From the NCBI GenBank assembly GCA_024711345.1, contig JANJTA010000005.1, positions 90,700-154,699 of the forward strand: 64,000 nt of DNA, read 5' to 3'. Source of the stretch: Rhodanobacter sp. GTDB lineage: Bacteria > Pseudomonadota > Gammaproteobacteria > Xanthomonadales > Rhodanobacteraceae. Made by a program: the position numbers and the translations under genes. Shown here in pieces: positions 24,427-33,270 of this stretch. Every line of letters begins with the position of its first letter. Position 1 is the stretch's first letter. The notes below the pieces were generated by a model. It made no database searches. It saw only the letters and a list, made by a program, of their open reading frames with translations, and was not told where the DNA came from.

Positions 24427-24960
24427 TCAGGCGGACGCCAGGTAGGCGTCCTTCAACCGCACGTAGTGGTCGGCCGAGTAGTGCAGCTGCTCGATCTCGC
24501 GCTCGCTTAGCCGGCGCACGAACCGCGCCGGGTTGCCCAGCCACAGCTCGCCCTCGCCGACCACCTTGCCCGGCGGCACCAGCGCGCCGGCGCCGACGAA
24601 GCCGTGCTGCATCACCACCGCGCCATCCAGCACGCTGGCGTGCATGCCGATCAGGCAGTAGTCGCCGATGGTGCAGGCGTGCACCACCGCGGCGTGGCCG
24701 ACGGTGACGCCCGCGCCGATCAGGCACGGGTAGCCCGGCCCGTACGGACCGGCGTGGGCGACGTGCACGATGGCGCCGTCCTGGATGCTGGTCTTCGCGC
24801 CGACGCGGATGTGGTTGACGTCGCCGCGCAGCACCGCGCCGGGCCAGATCGAGACGTCGTCGCCCAGCACCACGTCGCCGATCACGCTGGCGGCGGGGTC
24901 GACGTGGACGCGTGCACCGAGGCTGGGCGCGATGCCCTTGAAACTGCGCAGGGGATTCAT
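24427..24960 (-). CDS. Gamma-carbonic anhydrase family protein
   Basis: The 177-residue protein is a left-handed beta-helix trimer protein of the gamma-carbonic anhydrase family (YrdA/PaaY-like). Hexapeptide-repeat turns run through the middle (SVIGDVVLGDDVSIWPGAVL, VGAKTSIQDGAIVHV, VGHAAVVHACTIGDYCLIG). The histidines of IVHVAH and VGHAAVVHA are placed like the metal ligands. Activity as carbonic anhydrase is not certain for this subgroup. It is convergent with the preceding gene. Confidence 0.92.
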   Translation of the reverse strand: MNPLRSFKGIAPSLGARVHVDPAASVIGDVVLGDDVSIWPGAVLRGDVNHIRVGAKTSIQDGAIVHVAHAGPYGPGYPCLIGAGVTVGHAAVVHACTIGDYCLIGMHASVLDGAVVMQHGFVGAGALVPPGKVVGEGELWLGNPARFVRRLSEREIEQLHYSADHYVRLKDAYLASA

Positions 24961-25043
24961 CGGCCCATTCTAGCGGCGCCGCGCCGCCGTGCTTGATTTC
25001 GGCCGGCGCGCTCGCCACGCTGACGGCCTGCCAAGGAGCGCCC

Positions 25044-27101
25044 ATGAGTGACCACAACCCGCTGCTCGCCGACGACCCGCTGCCGGCGTTCTCGCAGATC
25101 CGGCCCGAACACGTCGAACCGGCGATCGACGCCATCCTCGCCGACTACCGCGCCGGCATCGACGCGCTGACCGCAGCGGGCGCGCCGCACGACTTCGCCC
25201 ACGTGATGCTGACCCAGGAGCGACTGGAGCAGCGCCTGGCGCGGGCCTGGGCGCCGGTGTCGCACCTGCATGCGGTGGCCGACAGCGAGGCCCTGCGCCA
25301 GGTCTACGGGCCGGCCGAGGAGAAGCTGACCGAACATGCGATCGAGCTGGGCCAGAACCGCGACCTCTACGCCGCGGTGCAGGCGCTGGCGGCAACGGCG
25401 GATTTCGCCGCGCTGCCGCGGCCCGAGCGCACGCTGGTCGAGCACGCGCTGCGCGACTTCAGGCTGTCCGGCGTGGCGCTGGACGAGCCGGCGCGTTCGC
25501 GTTTCCGCGCGATCGGGGTGGAACTGTCGAAGCTCTCCACGGAGTTCTCCAACGCGGTGCTCGACGCCAGCGAGGCATGGCACGAGCACGTCACCGACGA
25601 GCGCGACCTTGCCGGCGTGCCGGAGTCCGGCCGCGCGGTGCTGCGCCAGTACGCCGAGGACCAGCAACTGGACGGCTACCTGGTGACCCTGAAACAACCC
25701 AGCGTGCAGGCGGTGCTGACCTATGCGGACAACCGCGGCCTGCGCGAGCGGGTGTACTGGGCCTATCAGACGCGCGCCTCCGATCAGGGCCCGGACGCGG
25801 GCAAGTTCGACAACTCCGCGCGCATCGAGCGGATCATGGCGTTGCGCCACGAGGCGGCGCAGCTGCTCGGCTTCGCCAATGCGGCGGAGGAGTCGCTGGC
25901 CACCAAGATGGCCACCTCGCCGGCCGAAGTCATGGACTTCCTGCACGACCTGGCGGAGCGCGCCAAGCCGGTGGCGCAGCGCGAGCTGGCCCGGCTGCGC
26001 GAGTTCGCCAGCGCCGAGCTGAAGCTCGACAACCTCGAGCCGTGGGATGTCGGCTACGCGTCGGAAAAATTGCGCCAGCGCGACTACGCACTGGAAGAGG
26101 AACAGCTCAAGCCGTACTTCCCGCTGCCGGCGGTGATCGACGGCCTGTTCGGCCTCGCCGGAAAGCTCTACGGCATCACCCTCGCCCCGCGCGACGGCGT
26201 CGACGTGTGGCATCCACAGGTGCGCTACTACGACGTGCGCGACGCCGATGGCCGCGTGTTCGCCGGTGCCTACGTCGACCTGTACGCGCGCAACGGCAAG
26301 CGCGGCGGCGCCTGGATGGACGTGTGCCGCGCCCGCTTCGACGACGACGGGCAGCACCAGCTGCCGGTGGCCTTCCTCACCTGCAACTTCGCGCCGCCCA
26401 CCGCAGGCAAGCCGGCCCTGCTCACCCACGACGACGTGCTCACCCTGTTCCACGAGTTCGGCCACGGTCTGCACCATCTGCTCACCGAGATCGCGCTGCC
26501 CTCGATCGGCGGCATCGACGGCGTCGAGTGGGACGCGGTGGAACTGCCCAGCCAGTTCATGGAGAACTTCGGCTGGAACCGCGAGGCGCTCGACCTGTTC
26601 GCGCGGCACTGGCAGACCAGCGAGCGGCTGCCGGACGCGCTGTTCGAGCGCATGCTGGCGGCGCGGCACTTCCATGCCGGGCTGTTCCTGGTGCGCCAGC
26701 TGGAGTTCGCCCTGTTCGACTTTCTGCTGCACCTGGAGTACGACCCGGCGCAGGGTGCGCGCGCGCTGGCCGTGCTGGAAAAGGTGCGCAAGCAGGTGGC
26801 GGTGCTGCATCCGCCGGCCTGGCAGCGCTTCCCGCATGGCTTCAGCCACATCTTCGCCGGCGGCTACGCGGCCGGCTACTACAGCTACCTGTGGGCCGAG
26901 CTGCTCAGCGCCGACGCGTTCGGCGCGTTCGAGGCAGCCGCGGCGCACGGCGGCAGCGTGATCGACCGCGTCACCGGCGAGCGCTTCCGCCGCGAGTTCC
27001 TCGCCGTCGGCGCCAGCCGCCCGGCGCTGGAGAGCTTCGTCGCGTTCCGCGGCCGCACGCCCGAACCGGAAGCGCTGCTGCGCAGCCACGGCTTGAGCTG
27101 A
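25044..27101 (+). CDS. prlC: Oligopeptidase A (M3 metallopeptidase)
   Basis: This cytoplasmic zinc peptidase degrades small peptides and released signal peptides. The 685-residue protein has the HEFGH zinc motif at residues 470-474 and the conserved segments QFMENFGW and GYAAGYYSYLWAELLSAD. I chose the ATG at 25044, which begins MSDHNPLLADD and has AAGGAG six bases upstream; the frame extends 17 codons further without a match. Confidence 0.97.
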   Translation: MSDHNPLLADDPLPAFSQIRPEHVEPAIDAILADYRAGIDALTAAGAPHDFAHVMLTQERLEQRLARAWAPVSHLHAVADSEALRQVYGPAEEKLTEHAIELGQNRDLYAAVQALAATADFAALPRPERTLVEHALRDFRLSGVALDEPARSRFRAIGVELSKLSTEFSNAVLDASEAWHEHVTDERDLAGVPESGRAVLRQYAEDQQLDGYLVTLKQPSVQAVLTYADNRGLRERVYWAYQTRASDQGPDAGKFDNSARIERIMALRHEAAQLLGFANAAEESLATKMATSPAEVMDFLHDLAERAKPVAQRELARLREFASAELKLDNLEPWDVGYASEKLRQRDYALEEEQLKPYFPLPAVIDGLFGLAGKLYGITLAPRDGVDVWHPQVRYYDVRDADGRVFAGAYVDLYARNGKRGGAWMDVCRARFDDDGQHQLPVAFLTCNFAPPTAGKPALLTHDDVLTLFHEFGHGLHHLLTEIALPSIGGIDGVEWDAVELPSQFMENFGWNREALDLFARHWQTSERLPDALFERMLAARHFHAGLFLVRQLEFALFDFLLHLEYDPAQGARALAVLEKVRKQVAVLHPPAWQRFPHGFSHIFAGGYAAGYYSYLWAELLSADAFGAFEAAAAHGGSVIDRVTGERFRREFLAVGASRPALESFVAFRGRTPEPEALLRSHGLS

Positions 27102-27116
27102 TCCCTCCAGCACCCG

Positions 27117-27192
27117 GTAGGAGCCCGCTCGCGGGCGATGCCTTTGGGTCGGGATTCGGGATTCGTAAAGCATCGCCCACGAGCGGGCTCCC
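27117..27192. repeat. Intergenic inverted repeat, family A copy 2
   Basis: The left arm GTAGGAGCCCGCTCGCGGGC begins at 27117. The right arm CATCGCCCACGAGCGGGCTC ends at 27192, with one mismatch. The loop contains GGGATTCGGGATTCG. It follows prlC directly. Confidence 0.85.
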
Positions 27193-27208
27193 GCGGTGGA
27201 CGCGGCGC

Positions 27209-27237
27209 AAAAAGAAAGCCCGCCGAAGCGGGCTTTC
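27209..27237 (-). terminator. Rho-independent terminator of the cold-shock gene
   Basis: GAAAGCCCGC (27214-27223) and GCGGGCTTTC (27228-27237) form a perfect 10-bp stem with the tetraloop CGAA. On the minus strand it is followed by TTTTTG. It lies 24 bp after the cold-shock gene and could also stop transcription from prlC. Confidence 0.85.
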
Positions 27238-27260
27238 CTCAAGCGTTCGAGTGGTGAAAC

Positions 27261-27470
27261 TCAGACCGCCTGGACTTCCTCAGCCTGCAGGCCCTTCTGG
27301 CCCTTGGTGACGATGAACGTGACGCGCTGACCTTCCTGCAGGGACTTGAAGCCCGTGCCCTGGATCGCGCGGAAATGCACGAACAGGTCATCACCGCTTT
27401 CCGGGGTGATGAAGCCAAAACCCTTGGCGTCGTTGAACCACTTGACTGTACCGCTCTGACGATCCGACAT
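27261..27470 (-). CDS. Cold-shock domain protein
   Basis: The 69-residue protein is a complete cold-shock domain, a small RNA chaperone. It has RNP1 KGFGFITP and RNP2 DLFVHF. The gene has 214 bp upstream before the divergent exonuclease gene. An AT-rich stretch and a possible TATGCT -10 element about 100 bp upstream on the minus strand would give a long untranslated leader, as in cspA genes; the promoter call is weak. Confidence 0.96.
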   Translation of the reverse strand: MSDRQSGTVKWFNDAKGFGFITPESGDDLFVHFRAIQGTGFKSLQEGQRVTFIVTKGQKGLQAEEVQAV

Positions 27471-27684
27471 GTAACTTTTACCTTTGAAGCATGGATGTGT
27501 TTGCGGCCCGATGCGCAAGGCACGGGCTGCAAAGTAGACGCAAAAATAGGAGTTTCCTCGGACTCTTGCCCGCGCAGCATACACTGGAATGCGCGTTTCC
27601 GGTGATTTTTCCGCCACTTCCGTTCATCTGGCGGTATCCCGCCGGCCGCGCAGGGGCCGCGGGCGCTTCCCGTACAATGCGGCC

Positions 27685-28485
27685 ATGAAGATCGCCTCGT
27701 GGAACGTCAATTCGCTGAAGGTGCGCCTGCCGCAGTTGACCCAGTGGCTGGCCGACGCGCGCCCGGACGTGCTGGCGCTGCAGGAAACCAAGCTGGAAGA
27801 CGCCAGGTTTCCGGTGGACGAGCTGGCCGCGGCCGGTTACCGCGCGGTGTATTCGGGCCAGAAGACCTACAACGGCGTGGCCATCCTGGCCCGCGACGAG
27901 CCGCGCGACATCGTCACCGACATCCCCGGCCTGGACGACCCGCAGCGGCGCATCCTGGCCGCCACCATCGGCGACCCCGCTGCGGATCCGGCGCAGGCGC
28001 TGCGCGTGGTGAATCTCTACGTGGTCAACGGCAAGGCGATCGGCGACGAGAAATACGCCTACAAGCTGGATTGGCTGGGCAAGGTGCGCGAGTTCCTGGC
28101 GCGCGAGCTGGAACGCCACCCGAACCTGGTGGTGCTGGGCGACTTCAACATCTGCCCGGACGAGCGCGACGTCTACGACCCGGTCGCCTGGGGCGAGGAC
28201 ATCCTGTGCTCGCCGCCGGAACGGGCCGCGCTGAAGGCGATCACCGACCTCGGCCTGCACGACAGCTTCCGGCTGTTCGAGACCGCGCCCGGGCACTACA
28301 GCTGGTGGGATTACCGGCAGGCGGCGTTTCGCCGCAACATGGGCCTGCGCATCGACCTGATCCTGATCGGCGAGGCGCTGAAATCCGCCGCCACCGCGGC
28401 CGCGATCGACCGCGAACCGCGCCGCTGGGAGCGCCCTTCCGACCACACGCCGGTGACGCTGGACCTGGATATCCGAACGACATGA
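27685..28485 (+). CDS. xth: Exodeoxyribonuclease III
   Basis: This is an AP endonuclease and 3'-5' exonuclease for base-excision repair. The 266-residue protein has MKIASWNVNSLKVRLPQL, LQETKLED, YVVNGKAIG, LGDFNICPDE, YSWWDYR, LRIDLIL and the catalytic end SDHTPV of the exonuclease III family. It is divergent from the cold-shock gene, and its stop overlaps the start of the next gene (ATGA). Confidence 0.96.
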   Translation: MKIASWNVNSLKVRLPQLTQWLADARPDVLALQETKLEDARFPVDELAAAGYRAVYSGQKTYNGVAILARDEPRDIVTDIPGLDDPQRRILAATIGDPAADPAQALRVVNLYVVNGKAIGDEKYAYKLDWLGKVREFLARELERHPNLVVLGDFNICPDERDVYDPVAWGEDILCSPPERAALKAITDLGLHDSFRLFETAPGHYSWWDYRQAAFRRNMGLRIDLILIGEALKSAATAAAIDREPRRWERPSDHTPVTLDLDIRTT

Positions 28486-29159
28486 CTGCAAAAAGCGAAT
28501 GGCCCAGCTCGCTGGACGACGAGGAACTGGGCGAACTGGACCGCTACCTGCGCGCGCACACCGGCGAGGGCGACCTGTTGCTGGACGGCGTGCACGGCCT
28601 GCTCTCGGCGCTGGCGGTCGGCCCGCTGCAGGTGCTGCCGGACGAATGGCTGCCCGAGGTGCTGCACGAGCCGTTCACCGACGAGGGCGAAGGCAACCGC
28701 GTGCTCGCGCTGCTGGCCAAGCTCAACGACTCGATCGTCGCCGAGCTGGAGGTGGACGCCTACGAGCCGATCCTCGGCGAGGTCGAGACGGAAACCGGCC
28801 CGATGCTGTCCGCCGCCGGCTGGTGCGAGGGCTTCAGCCGCGGCATCGACCTGCGCGCCGGGCTGTGGGAAAGCCGGCTGAGCGAGGACCCGCAGCTGAT
28901 GGAACTGCTCGGCCCGGTGATGGCGCTGGCGGTGGACGAGGGCATCCTCAGCGCCGACGCCGAGTTCGAGAAGCTCAGCGACGACGAATACGACGAGTGC
29001 CTGGCCCAGCTGCCGGGCGTGCTCGGCGCGGTGAACCAGTACTGGCAGGCCAAGCCGGCCACCGCGGCGGAGGTCGAGGCGATGGTGCGCCAGCAGCAGC
29101 CCGACCCCGGCGACGACGGCAACCCGCCGCGCCAGCGCAGCGGACACTGGGTGCATTGA
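28482..29159 (+). CDS. UPF0149 (YecA-like) family protein
   Basis: The 225-residue acidic protein matches UPF0149/YecA: an N-terminal part with LDDEELGELDRYL and LLDGVHGLLSALAVGP, and the later segments LSAAGWCEGFSRGID and EFEKLSDDEYDECLAQLP. The C-terminal SEC-C zinc motif of some members is absent; the tail is Gln/Pro-rich. Function not known. It overlaps xth by four bases. Confidence 0.85.
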   Translation: MTAKSEWPSSLDDEELGELDRYLRAHTGEGDLLLDGVHGLLSALAVGPLQVLPDEWLPEVLHEPFTDEGEGNRVLALLAKLNDSIVAELEVDAYEPILGEVETETGPMLSAAGWCEGFSRGIDLRAGLWESRLSEDPQLMELLGPVMALAVDEGILSADAEFEKLSDDEYDECLAQLPGVLGAVNQYWQAKPATAAEVEAMVRQQQPDPGDDGNPPRQRSGHWVH

Positions 29160-29164
29160 ATCCT

Positions 29165-29187
29165 TGGGAGCCCGCTCGCGGGCGAGG
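29165..29187. repeat. Family A half copy
   Basis: GGGAGCCCGCTCGCGGGCGA is one arm of family A. The partner arm is missing. It lies 5 bp after the UPF0149 stop. Confidence 0.65.
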
Positions 29188-29328
29188 TTTTTCCGAACTC
29201 CGGACCTGCAAGCTCACCTCGCGCTTTCGTACTGTCGCGCCGGCGGAACGATCCGTTCCCGCCGTGGCGCTTGGATAACATGCTCCGCGCGATCATGTTG
29301 GCGCCATTGCATTCACCGGAGACCCGCC

Positions 29329-30162
29329 ATGAGCGATCGCCACATCACCCGCCGCATCCGCGGCATGGACACCTCCGACGGCGCCGGCGTGAAGCTGAAG
29401 CGGATCATCGGCCAGCCGGGGCTGGACATGATCGATCCGTTCCTGATGCTGGACGAGTTCCGTTCCGACAGCGCCGACGACTACATCGCCGGCTTCCCCG
29501 AGCACCCGCACCGCGGCTTCGAGACGGTTACCTACATGCTGGCCGGGCACATGCGCCACGGCGACAACCACGGCAACCGCGGCGACCTCACCCCGGGCAG
29601 CGTGCAGTGGATGACTGCCGGCCGCGGCATCCTGCATTCGGAGATGCCGCAGCAGGAAAACGGCCTGATGTGGGGCTTCCAGCTGTGGGTGAACCTGCCG
29701 GCGAAGGACAAGATGACCGCGCCGCGCTACCAGGACATCGGCCCCGAGCGCATCCCGGTGGTGCGCCCGGCGGCGGGCGTGGAGGTGAAGGTGATCGCGG
29801 GCACGCTGGCCGGCGCCACCGGCCCGGTCGAGGGCATCGTCACCGCGCCGGTCTACCTCGACGTCAGCCTGCAGCCGGGCGCGCAGTACACCCTGGCGCT
29901 GCCGGTCGGCCACCACGGCTTCGCCTACGTGTTCGACGGCGAGTCGGCCCTGGTCGGCGGCGAACAGCTGCGCCGCAGCGAACTGGGCGTGCTGTCCGAG
30001 GGCGAGCAGCTGCAGCTGGCCGGCGGCGAGCAGCCCTCGCGCCTGCTGGTGGTCGCCGGGCAGCCGCTGAACGAGCAGGTCACCCGCTACGGCCCGTTCG
30101 TGATGAACACGCCCGAGCAGATCCACCAGGCGATCGCCGACTTCCGCGCCGGCAAATTCTGA
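29329..30162 (+). CDS. Pirin family protein
   Basis: The 277-residue cupin-fold protein has the pirin segments MLDEFRSDSADDYIAGFPEHPHRGFETVTYML, in which the two histidines of EHPHRG bind a metal, and GILHSEMP with the other ligands. Bacterial pirins include quercetinase-type dioxygenases, but most have no known role. It stands alone with its own upstream gap. Confidence 0.93.
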   Translation: MSDRHITRRIRGMDTSDGAGVKLKRIIGQPGLDMIDPFLMLDEFRSDSADDYIAGFPEHPHRGFETVTYMLAGHMRHGDNHGNRGDLTPGSVQWMTAGRGILHSEMPQQENGLMWGFQLWVNLPAKDKMTAPRYQDIGPERIPVVRPAAGVEVKVIAGTLAGATGPVEGIVTAPVYLDVSLQPGAQYTLALPVGHHGFAYVFDGESALVGGEQLRRSELGVLSEGEQLQLAGGEQPSRLLVVAGQPLNEQVTRYGPFVMNTPEQIHQAIADFRAGKF

Positions 30163-30177
30163 GATCGCCAACCGTGC

Positions 30178-30251
30178 TGTAGGAGCGCCGCTGGCGCGCG
30201 ATGCCTTTCGTTACGCGGCGAAAGCGCATCGCCCGCCAGCGAATTCCCACC
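30178..30251. repeat. Family A variant copy
   Basis: TGTAGGAGCGCCGCTGGCGC begins the left arm, and a diverged right arm GCATCGCCCGCCAGCGAATT follows with several mismatches. It lies between the pirin gene and the sugar permease gene. Confidence 0.75.
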
Positions 30252-30281
30252 GAAGCCGGACGCCGAACGCAGTGGCTGGTT

Positions 30282-31103
30282 TCAGCCCTTCACGCTGCCC
30301 AGCAGCAGCCCCTGCAGGTAGTAGCGCTGCAGCGCCAGGAACAGCGCCAGCACCGGCAGCACGGTGACCACCGAGCCGGCCATCATCAGCTCGCTGTCCT
30401 GCGCATGCTCGCGCGCCAGCGAGGCCAGCCCGATCGGCAGCGTGTAGTGCTCCTGCCCGGTCAGCACGATCAGCGGCCACATGAAGTCGTTCCACGCGGC
30501 GAGGAAGCTGAAGATCGCCAGCGTCACGATGATCGGCTGCAGCAGCGGCAGCACGATCCGCATGAAGATGCGCCACTCGCCGGCGCCGTCGATGCGCGCC
30601 GCCTCCAGCAGCTCGTCGGGAATGCCGCGCGCGTACTGGCGCACCAGGAAGATGCCGAACACGCTGGCCAGCGCCGGCGCCACCACGCCGGCATAGCTGT
30701 TGACCAGGCCTGCGTATTTCAGCAGCAGGAACAGCGGCAGCATCGCCACCTGCGCCGGGATCACCAGCGCGCCGAGCAGCGCGCGGAACAGCCGTTCGCG
30801 CCCGGCGAAACGCAGCTTGGCGAAGGCGTAGCCGGCCATCAGGTTGAACACCAGCGACAGCGCGGTGATCGCGCTGGCCACCAGCACGCTGTTGAGCAGG
30901 TAGCGACCCATGCCGGCACGCAGGAACAGCTCGCGGTAGTTCGCCCAGCTCGGGTGCTGCGGCAGCAGCGGTGGCGGCAGTGCGCTGGCCTCGCCCGGCG
31001 CCATGAACGAGACCGACAGCATCCACAGCAGCGGGAACAGCGCCACTGCCGCCATGCCGAGCAGCAGGCCGTTGACCAGCGCCTTGGCCAAGCGCGGGGT
31101 CAC
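30282..31103 (-). CDS. Sugar ABC transporter permease (MalG type)
   Basis: The 273-residue protein has six predicted membrane segments and the ATPase-contact loop EAARIDGAGEWRIFMRIVLP that marks binding-protein-dependent permeases of the CUT1 sugar class. Its GTG start overlaps the stop of the first permease gene (GTGA). It is the last gene of the operon after the lipase-like glucanase, the binding protein and the first permease. The operon lacks an ATPase. Confidence 0.93.
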   Translation of the reverse strand: MTPRLAKALVNGLLLGMAAVALFPLLWMLSVSFMAPGEASALPPPLLPQHPSWANYRELFLRAGMGRYLLNSVLVASAITALSLVFNLMAGYAFAKLRFAGRERLFRALLGALVIPAQVAMLPLFLLLKYAGLVNSYAGVVAPALASVFGIFLVRQYARGIPDELLEAARIDGAGEWRIFMRIVLPLLQPIIVTLAIFSFLAAWNDFMWPLIVLTGQEHYTLPIGLASLAREHAQDSELMMAGSVVTVLPVLALFLALQRYYLQGLLLGSVKG

Positions 31104-31978
31104 GGTGCCTCTCCGCGCCGCGACAGCTTCAGCAGCAGCACGGTCACCGCGAACATGAGCAGGAACAGCAGGAACGCCACCGCCGAGGCGGAGCCGAGGT
31201 TCCACCACTTGAAGCCCTCGTCGTACATCAGGTACAGCACGCTCACCGTGCTCTGCAGCGGGCCGCCCTCGGTCATCACGTAGGGCTCGGCAAACAGCTG
31301 GAAGTAGCCCGACACGGTGAGGATGCCCACCATCAGCATCGTGGGCCTGAGCATCGGCAGGGTGATGTGGCGGAACTGCCGCCAGGGTGAGGCGCCGTCG
31401 ATGCGGGCGGCCTCGTACAGCTCCGGCGGGATCGCCTGCAGCCCGGCCAGGAAGATGATCATGTTGTAGCCGAAGTTCTTCCACACCGCGAACGCGATGA
31501 TGGTCGGCATCGCCCAGTGCGGATCGCCCAGCCAGTCCACCGGCTGGATGCCGATGAGGCCCAGCACGTAGTTCGCCATGCCGTAGCGGGTGTTGAACAG
31601 GTAGCGCCAGATCACCGCCACCGCCACCACCGTGGTCACCACCGGGGCGAACAGCGCGGTGCGGAACAGCGGCTTGGCCGCCGCCAGCGGCGAGTTCAGC
31701 AGCAGCGCCGCGCCGAGCGAAGCCCCCATCGACAGCGGCACGCCCACCGCGACGAAGTACAGCGTGTGGCCCAGCGCGGACCAGAACAGCGGGCGGTGCA
31801 GCAGCTCCCAGTAGTTGCCCAGGCCGACGAAGCGCAGGTTGCGCAGGTCGGCCAGCGCGTAGAGGTCGTAGTCGGTGAGGCTGAGGATGAGCGCCGCCAG
31901 CACCGGCAGCAGGAAGAACACGCCCAGCACGACGAGTGCCGGGGCAAGGAACAGCCACGCGCTGCGCGGCGAATTCAT
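31100..31978 (-). CDS. Sugar ABC transporter permease (MalF type)
   Basis: The 292-residue protein has six membrane segments and the loop EAARIDGASPWRQFRHITLP. It pairs with the MalG-type permease that follows. The ATG at 31978 overlaps the stop of the upstream binding-protein gene by four bases. Together with the binding protein the two would import an oligosaccharide or disaccharide of the CUT1 class. Confidence 0.93.
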   Translation of the reverse strand: MNSPRSAWLFLAPALVVLGVFFLLPVLAALILSLTDYDLYALADLRNLRFVGLGNYWELLHRPLFWSALGHTLYFVAVGVPLSMGASLGAALLLNSPLAAAKPLFRTALFAPVVTTVVAVAVIWRYLFNTRYGMANYVLGLIGIQPVDWLGDPHWAMPTIIAFAVWKNFGYNMIIFLAGLQAIPPELYEAARIDGASPWRQFRHITLPMLRPTMLMVGILTVSGYFQLFAEPYVMTEGGPLQSTVSVLYLMYDEGFKWWNLGSASAVAFLLFLLMFAVTVLLLKLSRRGEAP

Positions 31979-33270
31979 GGCGTACGCTCGCGCGCGTGGT
32001 CGAGCACCCAGCGACGCTTGGCCAGGATGGCGTCGGCGCGGCGGTCGATCTCGGCGGTGGCCTGGTCGATCGTCATCCGGCCGGCGATCGCTTCGGCGGC
32101 GACCAGCTGCATCTCGTTGGCGATGCGCTCCCACTCCGGCACCGGCGGGGCCGGCTTCACCCGTTCGAGTTGTTCGCGGAACGCGCGCAGCTTCGGGTCG
32201 TCGCGCAGCGCGGCGCCCTGCCACGAGCTGCGCCGCGGCGGCAGGTCGCCGAGCAGCGCGTAGAAACGCTGCTGCACCGCCGGTTGCGACAGGTATTCGA
32301 TCAGCTGCCAGGCGGCGTCCTTGTGCTTCGAGGTGCGGAAGATCACCAGGCTGGAACCGCCGGCCACGCCGATGCCGGCGCCGTCGGGGCCGGGCAGCGG
32401 CGCGGTGGCCCAGGCGTCCTGCTGCGCGGCCGGCAGGCGCGCGCGGAACTCGCCGATGTTCCACGGCCCGGACAGGTAGAACGCGTACACGCCGCGGCCG
32501 AATTCCGTCCACGGATTGCCGGCCTCGACGTTGCTGATCGCCGGCGCCTGCTGCAGCTTGAAGGTGTCCACGTAAAAGGTGAGCGCGCGCTTGAAGCCGG
32601 CGCTCTCGAAGTTGCCGTAGCGGCCGCCGTCGCGCAGCAGCGGTTCACTCTGCTGCAGCGCCAGCGACATCAGCTGCTCGTACTCGTTGGTCGGCAGCAG
32701 GATGCCGTAGCGGTGCTGCGCCGGGTCGCTCAGCGCGGCGAGCTGGCGGCGCCACTCGGCCCAGTTGCGCGGCGGCGCGTCGAAGCCGGCGGCCTCGAGC
32801 AGGTCCTTGCGGTAGAACAGCAGCCGCGTGTCGACGTACCACGGCACGCCGAGCAGCGCGCCGTCGATCACGTTGGTGGCCCAGATGCTGGCGAAGTAGT
32901 CGCGCGGCTGCACCACGAAGGAGGCGTCCACGCGCGCCTGCAGCGGTTCCAGTGCGCCGAGCGCGGCCAGCTCGGGCAGCCAGGTGTTGCCGAGCTGGCT
33001 GAGGTCCGGGGTGGAGCCGCCGGCGAACGCGGTGAGCAGTTTCTGGTGCGCCGCGGTCAGCGGCAGTTGCTGCACCTTCACCGTGATGCCGGGATGCGCG
33101 CGCTCGAACGCCGGCAGCAGCTGCGCGATCGCCTCGCCCTCGCGGCCGATGGTCCAGAAGGTGAGCTGCGTGGCCGGTGGCGCCGCTGCGCAGCCGCCCA
33201 GCAGCACGACGCCCGCGGCGATGGTGGCCAGCCACCGGCCGCGCCATGACCGGGGCGCAGGCGGCTTCAT
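31975..33270 (-). CDS. Sugar ABC transporter substrate-binding lipoprotein
   Basis: The 431-residue protein is a type 1 solute-binding protein with a lipobox LLGGC (Cys 27) and the sequence TFWTIGREGEAIAQLLPAFERAHPGITVKV, typical of CUT1 sugar-binding proteins. A Gram-negative lipoprotein form would be anchored to a membrane facing the periplasm. I chose the ATG at 33270, which overlaps the stop of the glucanase gene (ATGA); upstream in-frame sequence lies within that gene. Confidence 0.93.
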   Translation of the reverse strand: MKPPAPRSWRGRWLATIAAGVVLLGGCAAAPPATQLTFWTIGREGEAIAQLLPAFERAHPGITVKVQQLPLTAAHQKLLTAFAGGSTPDLSQLGNTWLPELAALGALEPLQARVDASFVVQPRDYFASIWATNVIDGALLGVPWYVDTRLLFYRKDLLEAAGFDAPPRNWAEWRRQLAALSDPAQHRYGILLPTNEYEQLMSLALQQSEPLLRDGGRYGNFESAGFKRALTFYVDTFKLQQAPAISNVEAGNPWTEFGRGVYAFYLSGPWNIGEFRARLPAAQQDAWATAPLPGPDGAGIGVAGGSSLVIFRTSKHKDAAWQLIEYLSQPAVQQRFYALLGDLPPRRSSWQGAALRDDPKLRAFREQLERVKPAPPVPEWERIANEMQLVAAEAIAGRMTIDQATAEIDRRADAILAKRRWVLDHARERTP